Shown one piece after another: positions 45,990-57,402 of a stretch of DNA of 64,000 nt (its first letter is position 1; every line of letters starts with the position of its first letter). The notes beneath the pieces are model-generated. The model was not told where the DNA came from, made no database searches, and worked only from the letters and a program-made list of their open reading frames with translations. A program made the position numbers and the translations under genes. The DNA comes from Leptidea sinapis (lineage: Eukaryota; Arthropoda; Insecta; Lepidoptera; Pieridae): contig NC_066310.1 of NCBI RefSeq assembly GCF_905404315.1, positions 5,766,001 through 5,830,000 on the forward strand. The letters run 5' to 3'.

Positions 45990-46230
45990 AAAACCGGGAT
46001 TTGTTCGCGAAAAGTTCGCAACATAATTTGAAATTTCACTACGGCAATTTCTGTTTTAATTACCAGGCTTGCAAGAGGTGGAAAGAGATTTTTTAATTAA
46101 TACAGTTTGAGGCTCCATGGAGGGTGATTGTTTTACAATGAAGCAACTTCCAATTTTATTTCCCTTGAACGTTTGTCGATGGCGAATCGTAGTTAATTAG
46201 CTTTTGTCCGTGCGAAATAATTAACTGATA
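45990..46230. other. Unique stretch rich in TAATTA-type cores, candidate enhancer
   Basis: No repeat homology was seen inside the window. It has several homeodomain cores (GTTTTAATTACC near 46052, TTTTTTAATTAATAC near 46092, GTAGTTAATTAGC near 46190, AATAATTAACTG near 46218) and moderate GC. The call is by composition only. Confidence 0.25.
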
Positions 46231-46705
46231 TTGAAGTTTGCGACGAAATATTGTTATTGTATTGTAAATGGCATGTTTATTACGACAATGCTATCCGGAG
46301 ATATAGCGACTTATGGGCGAGTTCTCACCACCGTCAACTGTGTTGAAATGGATTTACGAGAGCTTTACGAGATATTCTGGAAACGAACTACATTCTATAT
46401 TATTGATGTTTATGGAAGTCTGGAGAAGTCGTTAAAAACTATTAAGCCAACATGCTAAGGCAGTAATCAGGTCCCTCAAATTCGAAGTGGTTTCCGGAAA
46501 TCATTATTCCAGTTGAAAAAAATCCTTGAAAATATTCAAAGCAATTAGAAACATAGTTCTCTACGAATAAACAAAAAAATATTTAATATATAAAACTTAA
46601 AAAAATCTTTTTTACTCTTAGAAAGGACATACTTGGCAATGTTACAGAGCAACTCTATGCTTTACAATATTTACGGTTAATATTAAAATAACAAAACAAA
46701 AAAAC

Positions 46706-46951
46706 AACCGACTTCAAAAACACTATTCCAAAACAATAGATATACATTTATATAGATTATTGTTATTTTTGGAATCGGTGTCCTCCCGCCGCGGCCCCGC
46801 TCTCGCTTCACGTCGCGCGTACAACTCAAGCACATCTCACTTAAATCTATGTATGTAGAGGTGTGGCCTACCTTGGCTGACACCAACTCGAACCTCTCAA
46901 TACTTCAAACAACCGACGAATTGAGAACCTCCTCTTTTTTTGAAGTCGGTT
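46706..46951. mobile_element. 246-bp TIR element with AACCGACTTCAAAAA ends
   Basis: The left AACCGACTTCAAAAA is matched by the right TTTTTTTGAAGTCGGTT. The interior has a GC-rich block (46785-46830). This terminal signature is common in Lepidoptera. No coding capacity beyond a spurious minus-strand frame. Confidence 0.65.
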
Positions 46952-47751
46952 AAAAAGTAGTTAGGACAAAAAATATTTCATACCCTTATAAAGCAGCGAC
47001 CAACGATATGTAAACATCTGTTCGTGTTCATAGGAAAAAACTGTTAATTGAATAGCGACGAAATACAAAGTGATAAAAATAATAAATGAACGACAACACA
47101 CAACACAACAACTATTGTAAAAAGTCTGTTGATGGCGCTCGGATAGCTCGATTAATTTTATCTGATTGGAGCGCCATGCGATGCGTGAAGTTTAGTTTTT
47201 ATTGTAACACAATATCGAGTTTTTGGAGGGTCCAACTCACGGGATATTAAATTGAATTTTGTATTGGATTCGAAGTGTTTTTGTTATGCGAGCCTAGTAC
47301 AAATTTCATCATATTTTATGAGTATTTTGTGATTTTATTTATTTGCTGGTTTGTTTTGATCGTTCATCGTACTGGAGGTCTCATTCAGAAGCCATTATCT
47401 TCGTTTTTCGCCTTGATTATTTTCTCTGTGATCATAAGCATTTTCAGTGCTATGAAAGTGTTCAACTATTTAGACAAAAACGAAATACATTGGCGAACTC
47501 TTTGCAAATCATTGCATAGAATGCAAAAGTGTAGTGTTAAATAGCTTGAGGTAAAGGCTAGGTATCTTAAAAACTGGCAATATTACTTCGTTCAAAACCA
47601 AAGTTGCCCCATTGAAAAGCGAAGTTGATTCGTTAATGATTACGAAAAATTTGCATGTTATATGATATTATGTAACTAAATATGAAGATAAAATAATTTT
47701 ATCTAATAAGGTAAATTTTAATATTAACTATCAATGAATGAAAGGGGAATC
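46952..47751. other. Intronic DNA with a hydrophobic open frame
   Basis: The frame 47275-47544 (89 codons, GTG start) would encode two hydrophobic segments but lacks an ATG until late and shows no family resemblance. 47125-47190 has a short inverted pair (ggcgctc…gagcgcc). Confidence 0.35.
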
Positions 47752-48048
47752 AAAGAGGATGTAAATACTACGTAATAAGAGGCGGAACTGCCTGAGTAAA
47801 ATTTGAAATTTAGTTTAGTGTGAAACCTGCAGTGATTTGACATAAGTTTGAAATAGTAGTAATTATAATGGCGATTGGCGACGATGTATAATCTCCGCCT
47901 AAGTTTGAAAGCAAACCGGTGCTTGAAACGTAGTGGATTTTGGTTATCTTCGTTCTTTACATCATTATAGCCGTCATCTGTCAATCTATCAATGACTGCA
48001 CGTTTTATACATTCGAGTGAATCACTTCTTTCTTAGAGATTTGAGCTG
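47752..48048. mobile_element. 300-bp retroposon-like element, copy 3
   Basis: Collinear with copy 1 (aaagaggatgtaaatactac … gtgaatcacttctttcttag). The ends are less well defined. Confidence 0.7.
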
Positions 48049-48402
48049 GCGTTACATGGAATTACTCAAATTTATTAAATATTATTTGCCAAAGAAATAT
48101 TTTTTCAAACAGTATCGTTATCCAATGGCAAAACATTACACAGTTATGGAAAGTTTGTATCAATATTGTCCCGAATAAAACAGCCTCGAATATTCGTGGT
48201 GAACATGTATTTATTTCTGTAAGCCCGGAGCAGTGTGTGTGTGTTAGGCCTGAATAAACGAATATTGAAACAGTTGCGTGCCATCAAATCCAATTGTTGC
48301 GAGTTAATTAGATGTGGGTGCGATTGTGAGCCTACCGATGTTGTGTTATTATGTTACGTAAACATAGTTTTAGTATTTATTTTATAACTAGAAAATTACC
48401 AA

Positions 48403-48567
48403 CAGCCACAACCTGAGAGTTGAACAAAGCATACAAGATTTTATGACGATACGTCACTCGAACGGTTAGCTCAGTTGGTTAGAGCACCGGCACGTAACGT
48501 CGGAAGTCGTGGGTTCGAGTACCGCATCGTTCATAAAATATTGTTTTTCAAAATTTATTTGTGTAAA
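48403..48567 (+). mobile_element. SINE-1, copy with short tail
   Basis: Complete leader and tRNA-like part (A box TAGCTCAGTTGG, B box GGTTCGAGTAC with one mutation), ending soon after tttatttgtg with neither of the two long tails. Confidence 0.75.
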
Positions 48568-49484
48568 CATTTTGTATGTAATTGTGCACAATTGCCCTGA
48601 TGGAAAATTTATTAAAAAAAAATTCAAAATACGTTTTATTCACATGCTTTTTCTGGAAATGTCAGTCTTTCACATCATCCAACACAACGTATCTGACTGT
48701 TTCAATGGCTTATAATAATAATATGGCTAATAATCTTTTTAACAAATTCTGAAATAATTTCATAGTCAATATATTTATATTAGTTATGATTTACATTGGT
48801 ACAGAATTAGACTAAGGATAAATATACTTGAGGAATGATTTCAGTATTTTTTATAAAAGAAAATCTCTTTATCCTGACTGTAATAATCAGTATTATTTTT
48901 AGTTTGCCTTCACAGATATATATCTGAGTTCAATGTGCCTCTAGGCAAAAGACTCCTGCCATTGAATCCTTTGCAATTATTCCTCTCCAGTTTGATCCGA
49001 CTCAGATATTAGCATTTTCGTCTTACATGTGCTGCCTGCCTCTACTTATTTTACCATATAAGGTGTACCCTTACGATTTATCTTTTCTTGCCCTGGGTGC
49101 TTCAGTTTCATCCCATCTATGTACATATATCTTATTAACGCTTCATCTCCAATGCAATCTTGCCACAGTGAGGTAAAATCATCGATGAACTAGCAGAGAG
49201 GTCACTTTTTAGTGACTCGGTGACTTGAATACCATTCGAGGAAGGACAAACGCAAGCCAAGCACTTTTTTCCCGATCATAATTTTTGTATACTCTGTTTT
49301 TTTATTTAAAAAAAGGAAAATATTAACAATAGCAGTAGTAGTAGATCGAAAATGCAAAGTAATATTTTTACTTTTACAATAGATTCAATTCATAAAATAG
49401 CAATAAAATAGATACGAAAAATGAATAGATACGTCTCACACACCCTATAAAAAGCTTAAGTAAAATCGTCTATTGTAAAGTTTG

Positions 49485-49760
49485 CGCACCGGGCCGTACC
49501 GGTGACCGGCACGCTAAGTCGTTAGCGAGGGACAGACAGTATTGGTTGTTTACGTAATCGCTTCCGTCGTTACTAAACGTTTGTATTGTTGAAACGTGAG
49601 CGTTCACTTATCTGATAAGATATTTGTATAGCTTTACACTGTTGGCACTGGGAGGGATACAATATCATCATATTATTCGAATCTGTTCCCTGATCTATGC
49701 GCGGCGGTCGTGACTCGTGATGCATCGGGTTATTCGTTTCTATCTCACGATACTCCGCAA
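49485..49760. other. Unique GC-rich island with palindromic GATA site
   Basis: It begins with a CpG-rich block (ccgggccgtaccggtgacc at 49490-49508) and contains the GATA palindrome at 49607. No repeat copy elsewhere in the window and no long open frame. Confidence 0.3.
49607..49619. promoter_or_regulatory. Palindromic GATA-factor site
   Basis: CTTATCTGATAAG is a perfect palindrome with two overlapping inverted GATA sites. It lies inside the repeat-free GC-richer island at 49485-49760, which suggests an intronic regulatory element. Confidence 0.35.
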
Positions 49761-50582
49761 CTGTTTCAGCAGCTTGGTCTAATTGGCGATTTTTCTACAA
49801 ATTCATTTATGTTGATCTCTTGGCCTCTACTATCCTACCTATATTACCTCTAATATCCCTAGTGGTATGTTGTTCAGTGCCCATAACAATATATTACGGA
49901 ATTTTTTTGATTAGAATTCTCATGTTTTGTAAGTATTCAAATATATTAATACGTATTACAATAAATACGTCTTCAAACCTATGTATGCTAAAGCAGAATT
50001 TAAGTATTTTTTTATTGTTTATTAGTTTAGCATAGTATTGCCGGAAATTCATTAAAAATATCAATCAAACCACTTACTATAAATAATACTTTCATAGAAA
50101 TAAACCAACCTTGATTTCTTTTATTACATTTAAATATTATTCTTTAATCTTATGTTTCATAGCTGACCATCATAAAAAATACACCACGATTATGATATAA
50201 ATAATAATTCAAGTATTTTGTTTTTGCTACGAAATTTATTTTAGATAATTTAAAATCTTCACTGTAGTAACTATTCATAAGCGTGTTAATTTAAGTTCAT
50301 TGTGAACGAAGGTACTTCTCTAATTAACGGTGCTATTACGTGGTCAGTTCTAAAACGGACAGCCAGGTAATTATGTTCATATAGATACTTCCCGCCTTGA
50401 TTACTAATTCTTCGCTCGCGTGAAATATTTTGTGCTTGAATATTATGAGTATTTGAGACGGTCTCTGAGAGCATAAGTATTCTGTTTTATTATTTTCATT
50501 TGTAAGTGGCAATAATCAATCGCTTATTATTCTTATATATAGGAAATTCATTAAGAGTTATATCATTGGGTGTACTTTAATT

Positions 50583-50717
50583 ATGAAAAGTGATAAAAAC
50601 GAGAAATATCACAAAATAATAACTGAATTAACTCAAGTAATAGCAAAAGAAGCAAAAGGCGATAAATTTGAAACAGAATGCATTAGAACAGCGAGAGAGA
50701 ATCGCCGTTCGTCATAG
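50583..50717 (+). other. Short 44-codon open frame
   Basis: ATG to TAG, product MKSDKNEKYHKIITELTQVI… followed by a KEAKGDKFETECIRTARENR tail. Charged, with no recognised domain. The basic end vaguely recalls LINE ORF2 C-termini, but I cannot support that. Confidence 0.2.
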
Positions 50718-51582
50718 ATTACTGAACTCGCTAATCAGATTAACATTAAGGCTGCAACTCTAAACTAATCTCTAATTTAGGTTTACTAGATTGAACTACT
50801 AGTTAATACATTGCTCTACAAAAATACCATTTATGTCCATTCCACTTCTCATCACATGCCTCTCTTGCCCATTTGCCCCCCCCCCCCTTTTTATAAAAAT
50901 GTAACTTATAATACTTCATAGTTATTAGCCTTATTCGCTGACCACTTGGAAGGTTCGTCGTATAAATTTTGTTTGACATTTAATGTTTTCAAAACCAGTT
51001 TCTTGGCCAGGTTGTCCCGAGCCTTAGGCTAGTTTCTTCTACACATCTCTGAAGCGAACTAACCCCTTGCCTTTTGGTGGATTAACACTGTTTTATGTTT
51101 CATTATGAACTAGTTGTGCCCGCTATTTGATAGCTTATCAAATGGCAGCACAGAATGAGTGAGAAATTCAATAAATGTAAAAACCTCAGACATACATTGA
51201 CTTCTGATCATGGAGACGATGGCGACATAGATAAAGTGTGAAGGGTATTTATTACCAGTGAGAGCGGAACATGTTGGAAAGAAGATTTGCACGATGTTCA
51301 AATATCGGGAAAATTACGCTTTTTAAGGCCATAATTTTACACGTGTAATAGGAACAACTCGAAAAATTGCCTTGCACTATAAAACCGGTACCCGGGTTTC
51401 CTCGTCATATAAATTATTAATAAATTATTTTAAGCAACAATGTGAATGCGCGTCAAATAATACCACATGACTATTTGGTCGTTAGTATAACCATTTACGG
51501 CACTATTTTGGTGTTCACTAACTGGGCCGCACCTTAAAGACTTGATTCGATAAAAATCTGCGTACTTGAAGCCGCAACCAAT

Positions 51583-51865
51583 GTTTTTTTTTTTAAATGA
51601 TAGTACGGGACGAGACGAGCAGGACGTTCAGCTGATGGTTATTGATATTCCCTGCCCATAACAATGCAGTGCCGCTCAGGATTCTAGAAAAGCCCAAATA
51701 TTCTGAGCTTCACTACAATTGCGCTCGTCAACTTGCGACATAAGATGTTAAGTCTCATTTGCCCAGTAAGTAAACTTTACAAACTACTGCTTTACGGCAG
51801 AAATAGGGGCCGTTGTGGTACCCCTAATCTAGCCGGCATCCTGTGCAAAGGAGCCTCCCACTCCC
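51583..51865 (-). mobile_element. A-tailed 310-bp element, complete
   Basis: The poly-T start (51583-51594) is the A tail in reverse, followed by acgggacgagacgagcagga, ending gtgcaaaggagcctcccact. A segment around the cggtctgaagg region is missing. Confidence 0.75.
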
Positions 51866-51980
51866 AATGTATCTCTCTAATCTACAGTAACACTTCTCTG
51901 TATAGTCTATAGACAAGCCGTTGCCTCGCTTACTTTTGAAATGTATGTAGTGTAACAATGGTGGGTCTATTTGATTCGGT

Positions 51981-52253
51981 ATGCGGTTGCCGCCGACTGA
52001 AGTCAGTGCGGACGACACAAAGGGACCTACGGCGTATGGCATCTTAATCGAAGTGTTCCCTCATTATATTCCCACTCCGGCGTTCCTTTGTGATGGCTCT
52101 GGAATTGATTTAGCAGCCATTGTCTCAAAGACGGCGCCGGCGTTACAAGATATTATCATTGATGTATTCAGAGATAGATTTGCCTCATTATTTAAACATT
52201 TGTATGCTAAGTTTTTGAAGTTATACTTCTTTAGGCGCGGTATGAAAATTTGA
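51981..52253 (+). other. Orphan 90-codon open frame, coding status unknown
   Basis: ATG at 51981. The first 75 or so residues lie in unique DNA of moderate GC (MRLPPTEVSADDTKGPTAYG…). The last 12 residues run into a MITE fragment at 52217. No domain recognised. If real, its C-terminus has been replaced by a transposon end. Confidence 0.2.
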
Positions 52254-52312
52254 TGAGAGTGAAATTTTAAGAAGCGCGCGCATCACTGTAACACAAAAGT
52301 AACAGGGTCAAG
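52217..52312. mobile_element. TIR MITE fragment (same family as 10534)
   Basis: It is the inverse of about 10745-10841: GAAGTTATACTTCTTTAGGC, then the GCGCGCGCATCA…TGTAACACAAAAGTAACAG segment. Confidence 0.6.
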
Positions 52313-52317
52313 TTGTT

Positions 52318-52382
52318 AAAAGTCAACGATAGTTACGATTTTTATCTCAAGTAAGAGATAGACTGAATATTGGGAACGGTCG
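52318..52382. mobile_element. TTA-target MITE, right-end fragment
   Basis: It matches the last 65 bp of the family (…agagatagactgaatattggg) and ends CGGTCG/TAA. A second MITE end begins directly after it at 52383. Confidence 0.7.
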
Positions 52383-52459
52383 TAAGTAAACGTAAAAGGA
52401 TAGATTTGTCTACCTCTAGTAAGTTAAACTAACGATAGATAGGTTATTGAAAACGGCCG
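52383..52459. mobile_element. Related MITE (second type), right end
   Basis: The sequence aaaggatagatttgtctacc through ggttattgaaaacggccg matches the element at 31940-32149. It shares the CGGCCG/TAA terminus with the TTA-target MITEs but has a different body. Confidence 0.6.
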
Positions 52460-52892
52460 TAAGCCATGTTTAAACTATTTGTTTTGTAATAAAACCGTAA
52501 TAGTTTTTTTTTGAAAATAGACAAATCAACAGCTGACGAAGTGTGGCAGTCCACCCCCCTTTGGTTAAGTACGTAGCTGTACGCGTCACCCTCACCCCTC
52601 ATGTTATTCGAGTCCCTCGGAAATGTTCGCCTCAATAATTTTAATAGCGGTATCGCATGTAGGAACATACTTGTGGTTTTAGTGTACGTTATAGAATACT
52701 AGTTGCTATCTCGTGTAGCAAATGCGATTGGTTTGAACATTTCAGAATAAAACTGGGCTTAGCTCGATCATCGCGTTGTTGGAAAAAGTTTTGAAAAACT
52801 TAAATGGAAACTTTACTGGGCATTTTTACATACAAACGGTCTCGACTCTTTTTTTCTTCAACCCTAGATCAAATTGTATGTATTGATCGATT

Positions 52893-53244
52893 GAATGAAC
52901 TTCCTTGTGCGGTGTTTCCGGGACGATACGACATGGGTACCTTCAAAAAAAGCCTTCCTTAAAGGCCGGCAACGCTTCTGTGATTCCTTTGGTGCGAGAG
53001 AATATGGGCGGCGGTGCTCACTTAACACCAGAAAGAAAGAAAGAAAGAAAAAATGTTTATTGACGTCATTATACATTCTGATAATAGTTTTTAAAGTTAT
53101 ACTAATCTAATTATGATCTAATGACGCCAATGGGACCCAAACCAACATAGTTGTGTTTTCGAAAGAATCCACAATGCTGGTCTTCCGTGGAAACCAGCCA
53201 ACCAGGTGACCCGTACGCTCGTTTGTCCTCCTTTTCCATAAAAA
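52893..53244 (+). mobile_element. A-tailed element (CCATAAAA type) split by a nested insertion
   Basis: The 5' part (52893-53031) ends cttaacacca and the 3' part resumes at 53206 (ccaggtgacccgtacgctcg…ccataaaaaaatt). The intervening segment is a separate LINE-type 3' end. Confidence 0.65.
53032..53205 (-). mobile_element. LINE-type 3' end nested in an A-tailed element
   Basis: Read on the minus strand it starts ttggctggtttccacggaag and ends with AATAAA followed by cattttttctttctttcttt, i.e. a polyadenylation signal and a (TTTC)n tail. ACCA on both sides may be a short target duplication. About 170 bp, no coding part. Confidence 0.55.
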
Positions 53245-53605
53245 AATTGATTTTCAAGTAAAGTAGGAGAGATTTGCCGAGGACAAAATCCTGATTTTTT
53301 CAGTTTTTTACACAAGATTTTTAGTCGGAGCTACAGTTGACGTTATCTTACTAATGATTGTCTCTCCCGCGTTAGCCCGACGGTATGTTGTTTTCGAATT
53401 CTTAAATCTGAAAAAGATCTATTATGTTTAAGAGGCTTTTGCAACCACAACCAAAACTATATAATATATTCTAAAGATATCGCGTCTTGTCCGGATATAT
53501 AAAAAAAAATGCCGGAGACAAAAATGAACACTGATATAGTAAGAAGACTAAAACGAACAAAATCTTTTGAGTTAGTGTAGTGCTACTCATGGTGAATTAG
53601 TGTAA

Positions 53606-53908
53606 TCTAATATATAAAATTCTTGTGTCATGGTGTCAAACTTTGAACTCCTCCGAAACGGCTTGACCGATTCTCATGAAATTTTGAGTGCATATTGGGT
53701 AGGTCTGAGAATCGGACAACATCTATTTTTCATCCCCCTAAATGTTAATTTAATTTTTTTAATTTTTTGACATTTTTTTTAAATTTGTTTGATTATGAGT
53801 CAGTATTAAAAATACATACAACTTCAAATTTTCACCCATCTACAATCAACAGTTACTTTTGTATCGCGATTTTAATATCGGCAATACAACGTTTGCTGGG
53901 TCAGCTAG
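53606..53908 (+). mobile_element. Hel-2 Helitron, complete
   Basis: The 5' end TCTAATATATAAAATTCTTG follows A. The 3' end tgctgggtcagCTAG is at 53905-53908, followed here by C rather than T. 303 bp. Confidence 0.78.
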
Positions 53909-54035
53909 CACAAAATAAAAGGATATTATAAAAGACACACGAACAAAGTGACTTCCTCTCAATAGAGACATTAAGAAATGTGTTAATGGACACATTCTTA
54001 GTTTAATGTATATAGCAGTTTAAGTTAAAGTAGAT

Positions 54036-56027
54036 ATACTTATTAATCTAAGTTAAGGCTAGATTGTAATGCAAGTGGGGCAACATTATAATAACTATAT
54101 TAATATGTTCCATAATTGAAAGAAAAAAAAAGACAAAAAAATTTATAAAAACTTATTTATCGAATATGGAAATGTTAAAAATTGCTTTAAAATATCTTTT
54201 ACCATATAAACTACTAGCTGACCCGACAGACGTTGTTCTGTAGATAAAAACAAATACTGTTTTATAAGAATTTGCCAATAATATTTCAAAACAATACTTA
54301 TTAATCTAAGTTAAGGATAGATTGTAATGCAAGTGGGGCAACATTATAATAACTATATTAATTTGTTCCATAATTGAAAGAAAAAAAAATTTATAAAAAC
54401 TTATTTATCGAATATGGAAATGTTAAAAATTGCTTTAAAATATCTTTTACCATATAAACTACTAGCTGACCCGACAGACGTTGTTCTGTAGATAAAAACA
54501 AATACTGTTTTATAAGAATTTGCCAATAATATTTCAAAACAATACTTATTAATCTAAGTTAAGGATAGATTGTAATGCAAGTGGGGCAACATTATAATAA
54601 CTATATTAATTTGTTCCATAATTGAAAGAAAAAAAAATTTATAAAAACTTATTTATCGAATATGGAAATGTTAAAAATTGCTTTAAAATATCTTTTACCA
54701 TATAAACTACTAGCTGACCCGACAGACGTTGTTCTGTAGATAAAAACAAATACTGTTTTATAAGAATTTGCCAATAATATTTCAAAACAATACTTATTAA
54801 TCTAAGTTAAGGATAGATTGTAATGCAAGTGGGGCAACATTATAATAACTATATTAATTTGTTCCATAATTGAAAGAAAAAAAAATTTATAAAAACTTAT
54901 TTATCGAATATGGAAATGTTAAAAATTGCTTTAAAATATCTTTTACCATATAAACTACTAGCTGACCCGACAGACGTTGTTCTGTAGATAAAAACAAATA
55001 CTGTTTTATAAGAATTTGCCAATAATATTTCAAAACAATACTTATTAATCTAAGTTAAGGATAGATTGTAATGCAAGTGGGGCAACATTATAATAACTAT
55101 ATTAATTTGTTCCATAATTGAAAGAAAAAAAAATTTATAAAAACTTATTTATCGAATATGGAAATGTTAAAAATTGCTTTAAAATATCTTTTACCATATA
55201 AACTACTAGCTGACCCGACAGACGTTGTTCTGTAGATAAAAACAAATACTGTTTTATAAGAATTTGCCAATAATATTTCAAAACAATACTTATTAATCTA
55301 AGTTAAGGATAGATTGTAATGCAAGTGGGGCAACATTATAATAACTATATTAATTTGTTCCATAATTGAAAGAAAAAAAAATTTATAAAAACTTATTTAT
55401 CGAATATGGAAATGTTAAAAATTGCTTTAAAATATCTTTTACCATATAAACTACTAGCTGACCCGACAGACGTTGTTCTGTAGATAAAAACAAATACTGT
55501 TTTATAAGAATTTGCCAATAATATTTCAAAACAATACTTATTAATCTAAGTTAAGGATAGATTGTAATGCAAGTGGGGCAACATTATAATAACTATATTA
55601 ATTTGTTCCATAATTGAAAGAAAAAAAAATTTATAAAAACTTATTTATCGAATATGGAAATGTTAAAAATTGCTTTAAAATATCTTTTACCATATAAACT
55701 ACTAGCTGACCCGACAGACGTTGTTCTGTAGATAAAAACAAATACTGTTTTATAAGAATTTGCCAATAATATTTCAAAACAATACTTATTAATCTAAGTT
55801 AAGGATAGATTGTAATGCAAGTGGGGCAACATTATAATAACTATATTAATTTGTTCCATAATTGAAAGAAAAAAAAATTTATAAAAACTTATTTATCGAA
55901 TATGGAAATGTTAAAAATTGCTTTAAAATATCTTTTACCATATAAACTACTAGCTGACCCGACAGACGTTGTTCTGTAGATAAAAACAAATACTGTTTTA
56001 TAAGAATTTGCCAATAATATTTCAAAA
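54036..56027. repeat. 248-bp tandem array, Helitron 3' end + flank
   Basis: The Helitron terminus actagctgacccgacagacg recurs at 54213, 54461, 54709, 54957, 55205, 55453, 55701 and 55949, exactly 248 bp apart. By eye, units 2-8 look identical, including the A9 run. The first flank copy differs at several places (aggctag, aatatgttcc, an extra agacaaaaaa). Confidence 0.92.
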
Positions 56028-56198
56028 CATCAAGAATTATTTCGTAACATATGCTCCTTGTTGTTATAATGAAATTGTTTCACAGCTAAAATATGTCCAT
56101 ACAAAACAAATATTGTTAATAAAAATAATGATGGGTCCCAAATTGAAATAAAAACTATCCTATCTCTCAAGTTGGACCAAACTGCACTCCATGAAGTA

Positions 56199-56504
56199 CA
56201 TACATACATACATATATAAAATCACGCCTCTTTCCCGTAGGGGTAGGCAGAGACCACTTCTTTCCACTTGCTACGATCCTTACATACTTGTTTCGCTTCG
56301 TCCACTTTCATTATTCCTTTCATACATGCTCTCCGGTTTAGGGTACTCTTGACCTGGCCTTTTTTCAAGACGTCCCTGATTTGATCTCGGAACGTCCGCC
56401 TAGGTCTACCCCTTCCAACCCTTTCATTCACACTGGCCTTATACACTTTTTTCGTCAATCGTTCTTCATTCATTCTCTCGACATGTCCAAACCATCTCAG
56501 CATA
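56199..56504 (-). mobile_element. 5'-truncated RTE-like LINE with 11-bp target duplication
   Basis: The insert is flanked by TCCATGAAGTA at 56188-56198 and 56505-56515. On the minus strand it is open to 56222 and encodes the C-terminus of an ORF2-type polyprotein, with MLRWFGHVERMNEERLTKK and GRGRPRRTFRDQIRD. A stop follows, then a 3' end of about 20 bp with TATG repeats. The short 3' UTR and sequence pattern suit RTE-clade LINEs. The reverse transcriptase and endonuclease are absent, so it cannot move by itself. The first in-frame ATG lies in the target duplication. Confidence 0.8.
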
Positions 56505-56906
56505 TCCATGAAGTAATCCCCATTAAAATCCGTTCATTAGATTAGAAGTCCATCGCGGACAAACAACGTGTCACGTAATTTATATAAGATAGTTACCAAT
56601 TTCCGCAACTTGGCAATGTTGGTGGTATAACAGACATTTTTATTGTACAGTAATAATTCTCACAGTGAAACATGCTTAGTCGTATGCAACGTGCCTATTG
56701 TTGCGTGGGCCCTGGGACGTGCATCTGTCATACATTAATGTACCGTTTACACTGATCATAGTGTGTGTGGCCGTCTGTTTAGTGCTGTCTCTATGGTTAT
56801 ATATTATTTGAAAAAATAGAAATTATAAGTATCAAGTATCAAATATGGTGTTTGCAAGTGAGCTAGGCTTCTTTTGATAGACAATCATGTTTTAGATTAT
56901 TATTAA

Positions 56907-57402
56907 CTAGCTTTTACCCACGACTTCGTCCGCGTGGAATACTTTTAGGCAGCATTTTTTTAGGACACTTTTCAAATAATACACATACAAACTTTTCTTC
57001 TTCTCTTTCATCTTCTTTCGCTGCTGGCGGCGCTCTGCTATTCACTGTGGACAGAATCTTTAGTAGTATTTCCCTACGAATTTTAATCTTCCATTTTATC
57101 CCCCATGTAGGTTAAAGTTTCGGAAATCGAACAAAATTTTATAAATTACCTCTTATCAAGTGACTTAATACAAAGTTTCATGGTTTTATCTCTAAAAATG
57201 CAGAATTCCTATGCAGACCTTAATCCCTTATTTCAACTCGTTCATGCCCTTTTTAAAAAAAATGTCTTTAAAAAGTAGCCATGTCCGTATCCAGGCTCTA
57301 GTCTAGTCTTTCTCTGTACCAAATTTCATCAGAATCGGTTCAGTGGTTTTGGCGTGAAAGCGTAACAAACAAACCTTCACATTTATAATATTATAGTAGG
57401 GA
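56907..57402 (-). mobile_element. Hel-3 Helitron, complete
   Basis: 3' terminus CTAG at 56907-56910 (reverse) preceded by cgcggacgaagtcgtgggta. The 5' end TCCCTACTATAATATTATAA at 57402 follows A. The body includes tgaaccgattctgatgaaat. 496 bp. The end structure resembles the lepidopteran Lep1-type non-autonomous Helitrons. Confidence 0.78.

Larger units (their letters stand above)
48568..51582. other. Repeat-poor intronic DNA
   Basis: It contains the 49485-49760 island and an 11-14 base C run at about 50876. No repeat family copies recognised. Confidence 0.45.
54036..56589 (-). mobile_element. Hel-1 Helitron with 3' end and flank amplified in tandem, plus LINE insertion
   Basis: The 5' end TCTTATATAAATTACGTGAC is at 56589 after A. 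The body extends to about 56030. From there to 54214 the terminal 80 bp alternates with about 167 bp of flanking DNA. The outermost flank (54036-54212) is the diverged original. The body is interrupted at 56199-56504 by a LINE fragment. Confidence 0.85.

Noticed and set aside
47275..47544. Small membrane protein gene
   Set aside because: It starts with GTG, has no upstream ATG, no recognised family and AT-rich composition. Hydrophobic runs are expected from T-rich codons.
50876..50890. Poly-C run as a functional site
   Set aside because: A simple homopolymer with no supporting context.
54036..56027. CRISPR-like array
   Set aside because: The units are 248-bp tandem copies with no short repeat/variable spacer structure, in a eukaryotic genome.
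56222..56509. Host gene on the minus strand (95 codons)
   Set aside because: It is the ORF2 C-terminus of a LINE inserted with an 11-bp target duplication; the first ATG lies in the target site.
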